Shown here piece by piece: positions 8,642 to 16,915 of a stretch of 64,000 nucleotides of DNA. The notes under the pieces were generated by a model. It was not told the origin of the DNA. It was given only the letters and a program-made list of their open reading frames with translations, and did no database searches. Made by a program: the position numbers and the translations under genes. Numbering within the stretch: position 1 is the first letter of the stretch; every line of letters begins with the position of its first letter. The DNA is from Streptomyces sp. RKND-216. GTDB taxonomy: Bacteria; Actinomycetota; Actinomycetes; Streptomycetales; Streptomycetaceae. The stretch spans positions 353,001 to 417,000 of the forward strand of contig NZ_SSBQ01000002.1 of the NCBI RefSeq assembly GCF_004795255.1. Reading direction: 5' to 3'.

Positions 8642-9304
8642 TCAGGGAGCGGTGAATCCGGCGAGGAGCGTACGCAGCGTGCGGTCCACGGCGGCCTCCC
8701 GCCGGTCGTCCGGAAGCTGCGCGAACGGACCGTCGAGCAGCAGCACGGACAGGCCATGCACCATCGACCAGGCGGCGACCTCCGCCCCCGGGCGCCTATG
8801 GGCGGGCATCCGACCGCAGGCGACGAGCCGGTCGAGGACGTCGATCAGCATCTCGAAGGAGCGGAACTGCCACTCGCCGGACGAGGGGCTGGGCACACCG
8901 CTCTCGTTGAGCACCATCGCCAGCTCGGGCGTGTCGCAGAACGCGGAGCGGAACAGGCCCGGCTCCCGCAGGGCGAAGGAGATGTAGCCGCGACCCATCG
9001 CGAGGACGGCGTCCTCCACCTCGTCGCCGGTCGCGTCCTGACCGAGTTCACCCGCGGCGGCCATGGACTCCGCGAGGCGCCGCTGGCCACACACCTTCAC
9101 CGCGAAGAGCAGGTCGCCCTGACCGTTGAAGTGGCGGTAGGCGGCGGTGGGCGACACGCCCACCCGCCGGGCGGCCGCCCGCAGCACGACGGCGTCGGGC
9201 CCGCCCTCCCGGGCCAGGTCGGTCGCGGCATCGATGAGCGCGTTGCGCAAGTCGCCGTGGTGGTAGGCGGCGCGGTGGCCGGTCTTCCCCGAGGTCTCTC
9301 CCAT
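8642..9304 (-). CDS. TetR-family repressor of the adjacent MMPL gene
   Basis: 220 aa. The N-terminal helix-turn-helix is seen in LIDAATDLAREGG and VGVSPTAAYRHFNGQGDLLFAV, typical of TetR/AcrR proteins. The C-terminal ligand domain looks like TetR_C_33/WHG-type. The ATG at 9304 is preferred because AGGA lies 8 nt upstream; an in-frame ATG at 9313 is possible. It is divergent from the MMPL transporter gene. Two near-identical 19-bp imperfect palindromes sit between the two genes, so it most likely represses the pump and itself. Confidence 0.9.
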   Translation of the reverse strand: MGETSGKTGHRAAYHHGDLRNALIDAATDLAREGGPDAVVLRAAARRVGVSPTAAYRHFNGQGDLLFAVKVCGQRRLAESMAAAGELGQDATGDEVEDAVLAMGRGYISFALREPGLFRSAFCDTPELAMVLNESGVPSPSSGEWQFRSFEMLIDVLDRLVACGRMPAHRRPGAEVAAWSMVHGLSVLLLDGPFAQLPDDRREAAVDRTLRTLLAGFTAP

Positions 9305-9321
9305 GTCGTCCATCCTGCCCG

Positions 9322-9374
9322 ATGTTGACAGCATAAACATCGCCTGCTTGAGTGGATGTTGACAGCGTAAACAT
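9322..9374. promoter_or_regulatory. Twin TetR operators between regulator and MMPL gene
   Basis: Two copies of a 19-bp element, ATGTTGACAGCATAAACAT at 9322-9340 and the same with one change (A to G) at 9356-9374, spaced 34 bp start to start. Each has inverted ends (ATGTTnA...TnAACAT), as expected for TetR dimers, and each contains a TTGACA that resembles a -35 hexamer on the plus strand. The second copy abuts the ribosome site of the MMPL gene. Confidence 0.75.
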
Positions 9375-9390
9375 GAAGGGGGATCCCACC

Positions 9391-11598
9391 GTGTTGGATC
9401 GCATCGCCGCGCTCGCCCTGCGCCGGGCCCGCGCACTCCTGCTCCTCGGTCTGGTCGCGGTGGTGGCCATGGGAGCCGTCGGCTTCGGCGCGTTCGGAAA
9501 GCTCCAGGGCGGTGGGTTCGAGGACCCGGACGCACCCTCCAGCCGCGCCCAGCGGGTGATCGAGGAGAAGTTCGGCGGCGACACCAACCTGGTGCTGCTG
9601 GTCCGGGCCGAGGACGGCCTCGACTCCCCCGCCGCCCTGGACGCCGGACGCGAGCTCACCGCGGGCGTCCAGGACGCGCCGCACGTCACCCGCGTCGTCT
9701 CCTGGTTCACCACCTCCGACCCCGCGCTCGCCTCCGGGGACGGAGACCGGGCGCTGGTCCTCGCCCACGTGGAGGGCGACAGCACCACCCTCGCCGACCG
9801 GGCGAAGACCGTGACGGACGAGTGGGCCGGCGACCGCGGCGCGGTCACCGTGCAGGCCGGGGGCTTCGCCGCGCTCAACAACGACATCACCTCCCAGGTC
9901 TCGGAGGATCTGGCGCTGGCCGAAGCCATCGCTGTGCCGCTGACCCTGATCCTGCTGGTCATCGCCTTCGGCAGCGTGGTCGCGGCACTGCTGCCGCTGG
10001 CCATCGGGCTGATCGCGATCCTCGGCACCTTCGCCGAGTTGTACGTGCTCGGCTCGCTCACCGACGTCTCCGTGTTCTCGGTCAACCTCACCACCGCTCT
10101 CGGCCTGGGCCTCGGCATCGACTACGGACTGCTGCTGGTCAGCCGGTTCCGGGAGCGGCTGGCCGAGGGCGACGAGGTGCCCGCGGCGCTGCGCACGACG
10201 GTCACCACGGCCGGGCGCACGATCGCCTTCTCGGCGGCCACGGTCATCGCGGCGCTGTCCGCACTGATGCTGTTCCCGCAGTTCTTCCTGCGCTCGTTCG
10301 CCTATGCGGGCATCGGCGTGGTGGCGATCGCCGCACTCTCCGCGCTGATCGTCGTACCCGCCCTGCTGGCCGTCCTCGGACACCGCGTCAACGCGGGACG
10401 GGTGCCCTGGGCGAAGACCGTGCGACGCGCCGACGCCCCGGTGTGGGGACGCCTCGCCGGGCTGGTCATGCGGCGCCCCGCGCTGACCGCGCTGCCGGTA
10501 CTCGCGGTCCTGCTGCTGGCGGCGAGCCCGCTGCTCGGCGCCACCTTCGGCACGCCGGACGAGCGAGTCCTCCCGGAGCAGGCGCAGAGCCGGCAGGTCT
10601 CCACCGCGGTCGCCGAAGGCTTCCCCGGCAACGACGCCGGAGCGATCCAGGTCGTCACCGAGGGCGCCGCCCCCGCGGGCGACCTGGCGCCGTACGCCGA
10701 GCGACTGTCACGGCTGGACGGCGTGGCGCGCGTGCAGGCGAGCACCGGCGTCTACACCGACGGCCGTGCCACTCCCCCGGGCCGGGCGGCCGAGGCCCTC
10801 GCCCGGCCGGACGCACAGCGGGTGACCGTCGTCAGCACCCTGGAGCCCAAGTCCGCCGAGGCGCAGGACCTGGTGCGCGAGGTGCGGGCCGTCGACGGTC
10901 CGGGAGGCGTCGGCACCCTCGTCGGTGGCCCGGACGCGCAGCTCGTCGACTCCAAGCAGGCCATCGCCGACCGGCTGCCTGCCGCGATCGGCATGGTGGT
11001 CGGCACCACCCTCGTCCTGCTGTTCCTCTTCACCGGGAGCGTGGTCCAGCCACTGCGGGCCCTGGTCCTCAACACGGTGAGCCTGACCGCGGCCATCGGC
11101 GCCATGGTGTGGATCTTCCAGGACGGCCACCTTTCGGGCCTGCTCGGCTTCACACCGATGCCCATGGACACCTCCATGACGGTGCTGCTGTTCTGCATCG
11201 TCTTCGGGCTGTCCATGGACTACGAGGTGTTCGTGACCAGCCGGATCAAGGAGCTGCACGACGCGGGCGCCGACGACACCACGGCGGTGACCAGGGGTCT
11301 CGCCCGGACCGGGCGCATCGTGACCATGGCCGCCGGACTGCTGGCCGTGAGCTTCTTCGCGTTCGTCAGCGGGGAGGTGAGCTTCCTCCAGATGTTCGGG
11401 CTCGGCAGCGGCCTGGCGATCCTCATCGACGCCGTCGCGGTGCGCGGCGTGCTGGTCCCCGCCGCGATGCGGCTGCTGGGCCGCCACGCCTGGTACGCGC
11501 CGCGGTGGCTGCGCCGGGTGCACGGCCGCGTCGGCCTCGACGAGGGCGGCGGCACCGCGCCCGCGGCGGAACGGGAGCGCACCCCGGCCGGCGTCTGA
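9391..11598 (+). CDS. MMPL-family (RND) transporter
   Basis: 735 aa with the layout of actinobacterial MMPL exporters: N-terminal membrane segment (residues about 12-32), a large extracytoplasmic loop, five membrane helices, a second half repeating this plan, and a hydrophilic tail. FGLSMDYEVFVTSRIKE in the second half and LGLGIDYGLLLVSRFRE in the first are the conserved Gly-x-Asp-Tyr helices that carry the proton-relay residues. The likely start is GTG 9391, because AAGGGGGA lies 8 nt upstream. An ATG at 9373 lies inside the operator. It probably exports a lipid or a hydrophobic drug. Regulated by the divergent TetR protein. Substrate unknown. Confidence 0.9.
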   Translation: MLDRIAALALRRARALLLLGLVAVVAMGAVGFGAFGKLQGGGFEDPDAPSSRAQRVIEEKFGGDTNLVLLVRAEDGLDSPAALDAGRELTAGVQDAPHVTRVVSWFTTSDPALASGDGDRALVLAHVEGDSTTLADRAKTVTDEWAGDRGAVTVQAGGFAALNNDITSQVSEDLALAEAIAVPLTLILLVIAFGSVVAALLPLAIGLIAILGTFAELYVLGSLTDVSVFSVNLTTALGLGLGIDYGLLLVSRFRERLAEGDEVPAALRTTVTTAGRTIAFSAATVIAALSALMLFPQFFLRSFAYAGIGVVAIAALSALIVVPALLAVLGHRVNAGRVPWAKTVRRADAPVWGRLAGLVMRRPALTALPVLAVLLLAASPLLGATFGTPDERVLPEQAQSRQVSTAVAEGFPGNDAGAIQVVTEGAAPAGDLAPYAERLSRLDGVARVQASTGVYTDGRATPPGRAAEALARPDAQRVTVVSTLEPKSAEAQDLVREVRAVDGPGGVGTLVGGPDAQLVDSKQAIADRLPAAIGMVVGTTLVLLFLFTGSVVQPLRALVLNTVSLTAAIGAMVWIFQDGHLSGLLGFTPMPMDTSMTVLLFCIVFGLSMDYEVFVTSRIKELHDAGADDTTAVTRGLARTGRIVTMAAGLLAVSFFAFVSGEVSFLQMFGLGSGLAILIDAVAVRGVLVPAAMRLLGRHAWYAPRWLRRVHGRVGLDEGGGTAPAAERERTPAGV

Positions 11599-11600
11599 GC

Positions 11601-11660
11601 GCACACGCGTCGGGCCCGCGCCCTCCGGAGGACCGGAGGGCGCGGGCCCGACGGGTGTGC
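11601..11660. terminator. Bidirectional terminator hairpin
   Basis: A perfect 20-bp stem (11609-11628 with 11633-11652) with a 4-nt AGGA loop is flanked by a further 6-bp match (11601-11606 with 11655-11660). It lies between the convergent MMPL and ABC ATPase genes and can serve both strands. There is no U-tract, as is usual in Streptomyces. Confidence 0.85.
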
Positions 11661-11662
11661 GG

Positions 11663-12472
11663 CTACTTGCCGTTGAACTCCTGGTACGCCTCGAGGACTT
11701 CCTCGGTCGGGCCGTCCATCCGCAGCTCGCCGTGCTCCAGCCAGAGCACCCGGTCGCAGGTGCTCCGGATGGACTTGTTGTTGTGGCTGACCAGGAAGAC
11801 GGTCCCCGCCTTCTTCCGCATCTCCGCGATGCGGCGCTCGGACCGCTTGCGGAAGCGCGGATCGCCGGTGGCCAGCGCTTCGTCGATCATCAGCACCTCG
11901 TGCTCCTTGGCCGCGGCGATGGAGAACCGCAGCCGGGCCGACATGCCGGAGGAGTAGGTGCGCATCGGCAGCGTGATGAAGTCGCCCTTCTCGTTGATGC
12001 CCGAGAAGTCGACGATGCTCTGGTAGCGCTCCCGGATCTGCTCGCGGGTCATGCCCATCGCGAGCCCGCCGAGTATGACGTTCCGCTCGCCGGTGAGGTC
12101 GTTCATCAGTGCGGCGTTCACGCCGATGAGCGAAGGCTGGCCGTCGCTGTAGACCGTGCCGCTCTCGGCGGGGATCAGGCCGGCGATGGCCTTGAGCAGG
12201 GTGGACTTGCCCGATCCGTTGGAGCCGATGAGACCGATGGCCTCGCCGTGGTACGCGGTGAAGCTGACGCCGCGCACGGCGTGCACCCTGCGGACCCCCC
12301 GGTCGGGGTCGCGCCGCAGCATCCTGCTCAGCGCCGCGGTGGCGCTGCCCTTGCCCTTGGAGGCACCGTTGACCCGGTAGACGATGTGCAGGTCTTCGGC
12401 GATGACGGTCGGCACCCGCGACTGCGCGGGGGCCGACGATTCCGTCTCCCTGGACTTCTCAGCCACGGCCAT
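11663..12472 (-). CDS. ABC exporter ATPase, TagH/Wzt type
   Basis: 269 aa. Walker A GSNGSGKST, signature YSSGMSARL and Walker B VLMIDEAL are all present, and the overall sequence is of the teichoic-acid/polysaccharide export class (TagH, Wzt, RfbE). The N-terminal region preceding Walker A (YRVNGASKGKG ... RVHAVRGVSF) is typical of this class. The ATG at 12472 overlaps the permease gene by 14 bp. There is no C-terminal carbohydrate-binding extension, so recognition of a modified glycan end is less likely. With the permease it should move a lipid-linked polymer across the membrane. Confidence 0.9.
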   Translation of the reverse strand: MAVAEKSRETESSAPAQSRVPTVIAEDLHIVYRVNGASKGKGSATAALSRMLRRDPDRGVRRVHAVRGVSFTAYHGEAIGLIGSNGSGKSTLLKAIAGLIPAESGTVYSDGQPSLIGVNAALMNDLTGERNVILGGLAMGMTREQIRERYQSIVDFSGINEKGDFITLPMRTYSSGMSARLRFSIAAAKEHEVLMIDEALATGDPRFRKRSERRIAEMRKKAGTVFLVSHNNKSIRSTCDRVLWLEHGELRMDGPTEEVLEAYQEFNGK

Positions 12473-13403
12473 AACGCTCCTCCGCCTTCCAGAAGAACAC
12501 AAATCCGAAGGCGCCGATCAGCAGCGCCCAGCCCAGGGCGGCAAGCCAGCCCCACGGCGCCACGTACGCCATCGTGTAGTCGTCGATCAGAGCACGGCGC
12601 ATCAGATCCATGTAGAGGGCTGCAGGGTTGTACTGAAGCACCTGAGCAAGCCACTCGGGTCCGTCCGCGCGCTCCGTCACCATGTGATGCAGGGGAAACA
12701 GAACCCCGGAGGCGTACATCCACGTCCTGAGCACGAACGGCATGAGCTGAGCCAGGTCGGGTGTGTTGCTGCCGAGCCTTGCGAAGACCAGGGCGAGCCC
12801 GGTGTTGAACATGAGCTGCATCACGAGCACCGGCACGATGAAGAACCACGACCAGTCGGGGAACTCACCGAAGGCGACCAGGATCACTCCCAGCACGATC
12901 ATCGAGTAGAGCAACTGCTGAAGCTGCTGCAGCGAGAACGAGATGGGCAGGGCTGCGCGTGGAAAGTGCAGGGCTCTGACCAGACCCAGATTATTGGCGA
13001 TCGACCGTACGCCGCTCAGCACCGAGGTCTGCGTGAAGGTGAAAACGAAGACGCCCGTGACGAGGAACGGCACGTAGTTGTGCTCGCCGCCCGGCACTCC
13101 CTCCCGGCCACCGAGCAGCAACCCGAAGATCAGGAAGTACACACCCGCGTTCAGCAGGGGCGTCGTGACCTGCCAGAGCTGGCCGAGCTTGGCCTGGCTG
13201 TACTGCGCGTGCAGTTTCGCGCGGGAGAAGGTGAGGATGAAGTGGCGCCGGGCCCAGAGCTGCCGGACGTACTCCGGCAGGGAGGGCCGCTTGCCGCTGA
13301 CCGTCAGGCCGTACTTCGCCGCCAGCTCGGCCGGGGACAGGCCGTCGTCCGGTGATGGCGGGGGGTTCACGGCGACCGCACCGTCGTGCGTTGTCTCGCT
13401 CAC
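12459..13403 (-). CDS. ABC-2 type polysaccharide exporter permease, TagG/Wzm type
   Basis: 314 aa. After a hydrophilic Pro-rich N-terminus of about 70 residues come six predicted membrane segments of the ABC2 fold (e.g. LLNAGVYFLIFGLLLG, FLVTGVFVFTFTQT, LGWALLIGAFGFVFFW). The sequence LHAQYSQAKLGQLWQVTTPLLNA before the first helix is the conserved amphipathic entry of TagG/Wzm proteins. The start is GTG at 13403. A 66-bp gap separates it from the glycosyltransferase upstream, the only real gap in the operon, so a secondary promoter there is possible. Confidence 0.9.
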   Translation of the reverse strand: MSETTHDGAVAVNPPPSPDDGLSPAELAAKYGLTVSGKRPSLPEYVRQLWARRHFILTFSRAKLHAQYSQAKLGQLWQVTTPLLNAGVYFLIFGLLLGGREGVPGGEHNYVPFLVTGVFVFTFTQTSVLSGVRSIANNLGLVRALHFPRAALPISFSLQQLQQLLYSMIVLGVILVAFGEFPDWSWFFIVPVLVMQLMFNTGLALVFARLGSNTPDLAQLMPFVLRTWMYASGVLFPLHHMVTERADGPEWLAQVLQYNPAALYMDLMRRALIDDYTMAYVAPWGWLAALGWALLIGAFGFVFFWKAEERYGRG

Positions 13404-13469
13404 GTTGAAACTTTCGTCCTCACACTGTCCAGTGACTCGGAAGACCCGATGTTCTCAGATCCGAGCTTG

Positions 13470-14375
13470 TCAGATGACCGGCGGTCGGCCCAGTCGCGTC
13501 ATGCGCCACACGGTGCGCCATTTCATGGGCCTGCGCGGCCCGCACGGGGTGGTCCAGCCCTCCTTGAACCCGCCCAGCCACGCCCTGAGCGCCGGCCGCG
13601 ACGGGCGTCTGGCCAGCGTCAGCAGCAGCCATACGCCCAGGTAGACGGGCACCAGCGGGGCGGGGAGATTGCGGCGGGCCAGCCACACGCGGTTGCGGGC
13701 CACCATGCGGTGGTAGACGGCGTGCCGACTGGGCAGCGTCGTCGGGTGGTGCAGCACCATGTCCGGCCGGTAGTCGATGGCCCAGCCCGCGTCCTGCGCC
13801 CGCCAGGCGAGATCGGTCTCCTCGTGGGCGTAGAAGAAGGCGTCCGGCAGGCCGCCCACCTGCTGGAACACGGCGGTCCGGACGGCGTTGGCGCCGCCCA
13901 GGAAGGTGGTGACGCGGGACGGCCGCAGCGGGTCCGACGCGCGCAGCCGGGGGACGTGGCGGCGCTGGGTGACGTCGGTCTCCGGGTCGGCGATGCGGAA
14001 GCTGACGATGCCCAGCTCCGGGTCGGCGGCGAACGCCTCCCGGCACAGCTGGGCGGTGTCCTTGCGGGGGAGCAGACCGTCGTCGTCCAGGAACAGCAGC
14101 ACGTCGACGTCCCGGCCTCCGGGGCCGAACACCTCGATGCCGACGTTGCGGCCGCCGGGGATGCCGAGATTTTCCGGAACCTCGACCGTCCGTACACCCG
14201 CCGGCAACGCGGGCAGCGGCGCCCCGTTACCGACCACCGCGATCTCGACCGGGGCGCCCTCCTGCGCGGCGACCGAGTCGAGGAGAGCGCGCAGCTCGTC
14301 GGGGCGGTTGCCCATGGTGATGACGACCGCCCCGACGGTCACACCGGCCGCCGGGGCCTTCTCGCGCGCGCTCAC
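13470..14375 (-). CDS. Family 2 glycosyltransferase
   Basis: 301 aa. GT-A fold of the GT2 family: N-terminal VGAVVITMGNRPDELRALL strand, LGIPGGRNVGI nucleotide-binding loop, LLFLDDDG with the metal-binding Asp cluster (DxD), and an HEETDLAWRAQDAGW segment resembling the ED-x-D/W acceptor motif. A C-terminal hydrophobic segment (PVYLGVWLLLTLA) may bind the membrane. The start codon GTG 14375 overlaps the stop of the CDP-alcohol phosphotransferase (GTGA, 14372-14375). It is expected to add a sugar to the polymer or its lipid carrier on the cytoplasmic side. Confidence 0.88.
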   Translation of the reverse strand: MSAREKAPAAGVTVGAVVITMGNRPDELRALLDSVAAQEGAPVEIAVVGNGAPLPALPAGVRTVEVPENLGIPGGRNVGIEVFGPGGRDVDVLLFLDDDGLLPRKDTAQLCREAFAADPELGIVSFRIADPETDVTQRRHVPRLRASDPLRPSRVTTFLGGANAVRTAVFQQVGGLPDAFFYAHEETDLAWRAQDAGWAIDYRPDMVLHHPTTLPSRHAVYHRMVARNRVWLARRNLPAPLVPVYLGVWLLLTLARRPSRPALRAWLGGFKEGWTTPCGPRRPMKWRTVWRMTRLGRPPVI

Positions 14376-15151
14376 TTGAGCCTGCTCGAGACGAGGACGG
14401 ACACCAGGTGGAGCACCGTCTGGAGGAGGGCGATGCCCGCCAGCACCGCCACCGCGAGCCGGGTGAAGTACAGGTCGCCGCGCACGGCGTCCAGCACGGC
14501 CACCAGCAGGATGAGCAGGGACGCCTCGATGCCGAGGATCAGCCGGTGGAACTTCAGCGCCGCCGCCGCCTTGCGGGCCAGTGCCAGGCCGGACGACCGC
14601 GGCTCGGACGCCGCCTCCTGCACCGGCGGCATCCCGGCCTGGTGCCGGGCGACGCCGACGAGATCGGTCTCCGCCTTGATCAGGACGGCGCCGAGCGCGG
14701 CGAGCGTGCCGAGGAACGCCCACAGCCACTCGGCCCGGCCCTCGCCCCACAGGTCGGCGGCGCGCAGGCCGAGTCCGACGAGCACCGCGGCGTCGCAGAG
14801 GTAGGCGCCGACCCGGTCCAGGTAGACGCCGCCGAGCGAGTACTGCTTCTTCCAGCGGGCGATCTCGCCGTCCACGCAGTCGAGCAGCAGGTACAGCTGG
14901 ACCATCACCACGCCCAGCACCGCCCCGGCTATGCCGGGGACCAGCAGGGCCGGGGCGGCGAGGACACCGGCGAGCGTCATCAGGTAGGTGAGCTGGTTGG
15001 GCGTGACCCGCGTGTTGACCAGGTGCCGGTCGACGCGGAGGGACACCTCGCGCATGTAGAGGCGTCCCGCCCAGTGCTCACCGCTGCGCCGGTCCTTCAC
15101 CCCCTCGGGGTGCACGACCGGGCGGAGTTCAGCTACCGATGGCCTTGGCAT
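14372..15151 (-). CDS. CDP-alcohol phosphatidyltransferase-family membrane protein with altered motif
   Basis: 259 aa. Multi-helix membrane protein carrying the CDP-alcohol phosphotransferase signature D91-xx-D94-G-xx-AR-x8-G108-xxx-D112. The final Asp of the canonical motif (DGx2ARx8Gx3Dx3D) should be at residue 116 but is Ala. That fourth Asp is taken to be the catalytic base in characterised members, so either Asp120 one turn later substitutes or the reaction differs. The ATG at 15151 overlaps the dehydrogenase gene by 23 bp. Expected to couple a CDP-activated polyol to an acceptor alcohol. The exact substrate cannot be told. Confidence 0.82.
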   Translation of the reverse strand: MPRPSVAELRPVVHPEGVKDRRSGEHWAGRLYMREVSLRVDRHLVNTRVTPNQLTYLMTLAGVLAAPALLVPGIAGAVLGVVMVQLYLLLDCVDGEIARWKKQYSLGGVYLDRVGAYLCDAAVLVGLGLRAADLWGEGRAEWLWAFLGTLAALGAVLIKAETDLVGVARHQAGMPPVQEAASEPRSSGLALARKAAAALKFHRLILGIEASLLILLVAVLDAVRGDLYFTRLAVAVLAGIALLQTVLHLVSVLVSSRLK

Positions 15152-16190
15152 AGTCGGCGTACGCGTCCTTGATCTGGTCGGTGGACAGGTCGAGGTGCTC
15201 GAGGATGGTGTAGCGGCCCGGACGGGTCTGCGGTGCGAACTCGACCGCCCGGACGAACTCCTCGACGCTGAAGCCGATCTCCTCCGGCAGCACCGGCAGG
15301 CCGTGCCGGCGCAGCACCTCGGCCATGTGCGCGGAGTCCTCCTCGGCGCCGCGCAGGTGCATGGCGAACGCCGCGCCCAGGCCGACCTGTTCGCCGTGGC
15401 TGGCCGCGCGCTTGGGGTAGAGGAGGTCGAACGCGTGGTTGATCTCGTGGCAGGCGCCGGACGCGGGACGGCTGTCGCCCGCGACCGACATGGAGATCCC
15501 GGTGAGCACCAGGCCCTCGGCGAGCACCTGGAGGAAGTCGTCGTCGCCCACACCGCCGGGGTGCCGCAGCACGGCCTCGCCGGCCTGGCGAGCCATGGCG
15601 GCCGCGAGGCCGTCGATGGACTCGCCGGTCTCCCGGTTGGCCAGCTCCCAGTCGGCGATGCAGGAGATGTTGGACACCGCGTCGCCGATGCCGGAGCGCA
15701 CGAACCGCACGGGCGCCTCGCGTACCACGTCGAGGTCGATGACGACCGCGATCGGGTTGGGCACGCCGTACGAGCCGCGGCCCGCGTCGTTGTCGAGGGT
15801 GGCCACGGGCGAGCACAGGCCGTCGTGGGCCAGGTTGGTGGCGACCGCGACGAGCGGCAGGCCGATGCGGGCCGCCGCGAACTTCGCACAGTCGATGATC
15901 TTCCCGCCGCCCAGGCCGACCACCGCGTCGTAGTGGCCGGACTTCATGGCCTCCGCCAGCTTGATCGCGTCGTCCAGCGTGCCGCCGCCCACCTCGTACC
16001 AGGTGGCGCCCGGCAGGGCCGGTGCCAGCCGCTCGCGCAGCTTGGCCCCGGAACCGCCGCTGATGGCGACGGCCAGCTTGCCGATGGCGGAGATCCGCCG
16101 GTCGGCGAGGACGTCGGCCAGGTCGTCCAGCGCGCCGGCCCGGATGTCGACGACGACTGGCGAGGGGATGAGCCTCGTCAGTACCGGCAT
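15129..16190 (-). CDS. Glycerol-1-phosphate-dehydrogenase-like / iron-containing alcohol dehydrogenase family
   Basis: 353 aa. The NAD(P)-binding GLGGGKIID (92-100), the NLAHDG segment (119-124) and metal-ligand candidates D170, H248/H252 and H265 match the pattern of sn-glycerol-1-phosphate dehydrogenases (EgsA/AraM) more than of ordinary iron alcohol dehydrogenases. EgsA/AraM reduces dihydroxyacetone phosphate to sn-glycerol-1-phosphate. Here the gene lies between a nucleotidyltransferase and a CDP-alcohol phosphotransferase, overlapping both. A three-step route (make a polyol phosphate, activate with CTP, transfer) is therefore plausible. Activity on a different polyol phosphate, or a dehydroquinate-synthase-like role, cannot be excluded. 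Confidence 0.78.
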   Translation of the reverse strand: MPVLTRLIPSPVVVDIRAGALDDLADVLADRRISAIGKLAVAISGGSGAKLRERLAPALPGATWYEVGGGTLDDAIKLAEAMKSGHYDAVVGLGGGKIIDCAKFAAARIGLPLVAVATNLAHDGLCSPVATLDNDAGRGSYGVPNPIAVVIDLDVVREAPVRFVRSGIGDAVSNISCIADWELANRETGESIDGLAAAMARQAGEAVLRHPGGVGDDDFLQVLAEGLVLTGISMSVAGDSRPASGACHEINHAFDLLYPKRAASHGEQVGLGAAFAMHLRGAEEDSAHMAEVLRRHGLPVLPEEIGFSVEEFVRAVEFAPQTRPGRYTILEHLDLSTDQIKDAYADYAKAIGS

Positions 16191-16915
16191 GCGATCTCCC
16201 GGCCCTTGGCGAGGTCGTCGTGGTTGTCGATCTCGACCCAGGCCACGTCGCCGATGGGGGCCACGTCGACCTTGAAGCCGCGGTTGACCAGCTCCTGGTA
16301 GCCGTCCTCGTAGTAGAGGTCGGGGTCACGCTCGAAGGTGGTCTTCAGGGCGTCGGCCAGCTCGTCGGCCGCGGAGCCCTCGATGAGGGTGACGCCGATG
16401 TACTCGCCAGTGGCCTCGGACGGGTCCATCAGCTTGGTGATCTTCTGGACGCCCTTGGCGGGGTCGACGACGACCTTCATCTCCTCCTCGGCGAGCTGCT
16501 TCACCGTGTCGAGGGCGAGGATGATCTTCTGGCCGTCGCCGCGCGCGGCGAGCAGGGTCTTCTCGACGGAGACCGGGTGCACGGTGTCGCCGTTGGCGAG
16601 GATCACGTCGTGCTTGATGGCGTCACGCCCGCACCACAGGGAGTAGGCGTTGTTCCACTCCTCGGCCTTGTCGTTGTCGATGAGGGTGAGCGTGAGGCCG
16701 TACTTCTGCTCCAGGGCATCCTTGCGCTCGTACACCGCCTCCTTGCGGTAGCCCACGATGATCGCCACCTCGGTCAGGCCGATCTCGGCGAAGTTGCCGA
16801 GGGTCAGGTCGAGGATGGTGGTGTCGCCGTCGACCGGCACCAGGGCCTTCGGCAGGGTGTCGGTGTAGGGGCGCAGACGCCTTCCGGCGCCGGCGGCCAG
16901 CACGAGGCCGATCAT
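16178..16915 (-). CDS. Sugar/polyol-phosphate nucleotidyltransferase (NTP transferase)
   Basis: 245 aa. The N-terminal LAAGAGRRLRPYTDTLPKALVPV is the pyrophosphorylase signature (GxGxRLxPxTxxxPK). The overall pattern, including NNAYSLWCGRD and ILANGDTVHP, resembles the cytidylyltransferase group that activates choline phosphate, inositol phosphate or glycerol phosphate (LicC/IPCT-like). ATG 16915 overlaps the stop of the upstream fused gene (ATGA, 16912-16915), and the gene's end overlaps the dehydrogenase start by 13 bp. The adjacent CDP-alcohol enzymes make CTP the likely nucleotide. Confidence 0.87.
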   Translation of the reverse strand: MIGLVLAAGAGRRLRPYTDTLPKALVPVDGDTTILDLTLGNFAEIGLTEVAIIVGYRKEAVYERKDALEQKYGLTLTLIDNDKAEEWNNAYSLWCGRDAIKHDVILANGDTVHPVSVEKTLLAARGDGQKIILALDTVKQLAEEEMKVVVDPAKGVQKITKLMDPSEATGEYIGVTLIEGSAADELADALKTTFERDPDLYYEDGYQELVNRGFKVDVAPIGDVAWVEIDNHDDLAKGREIACRY

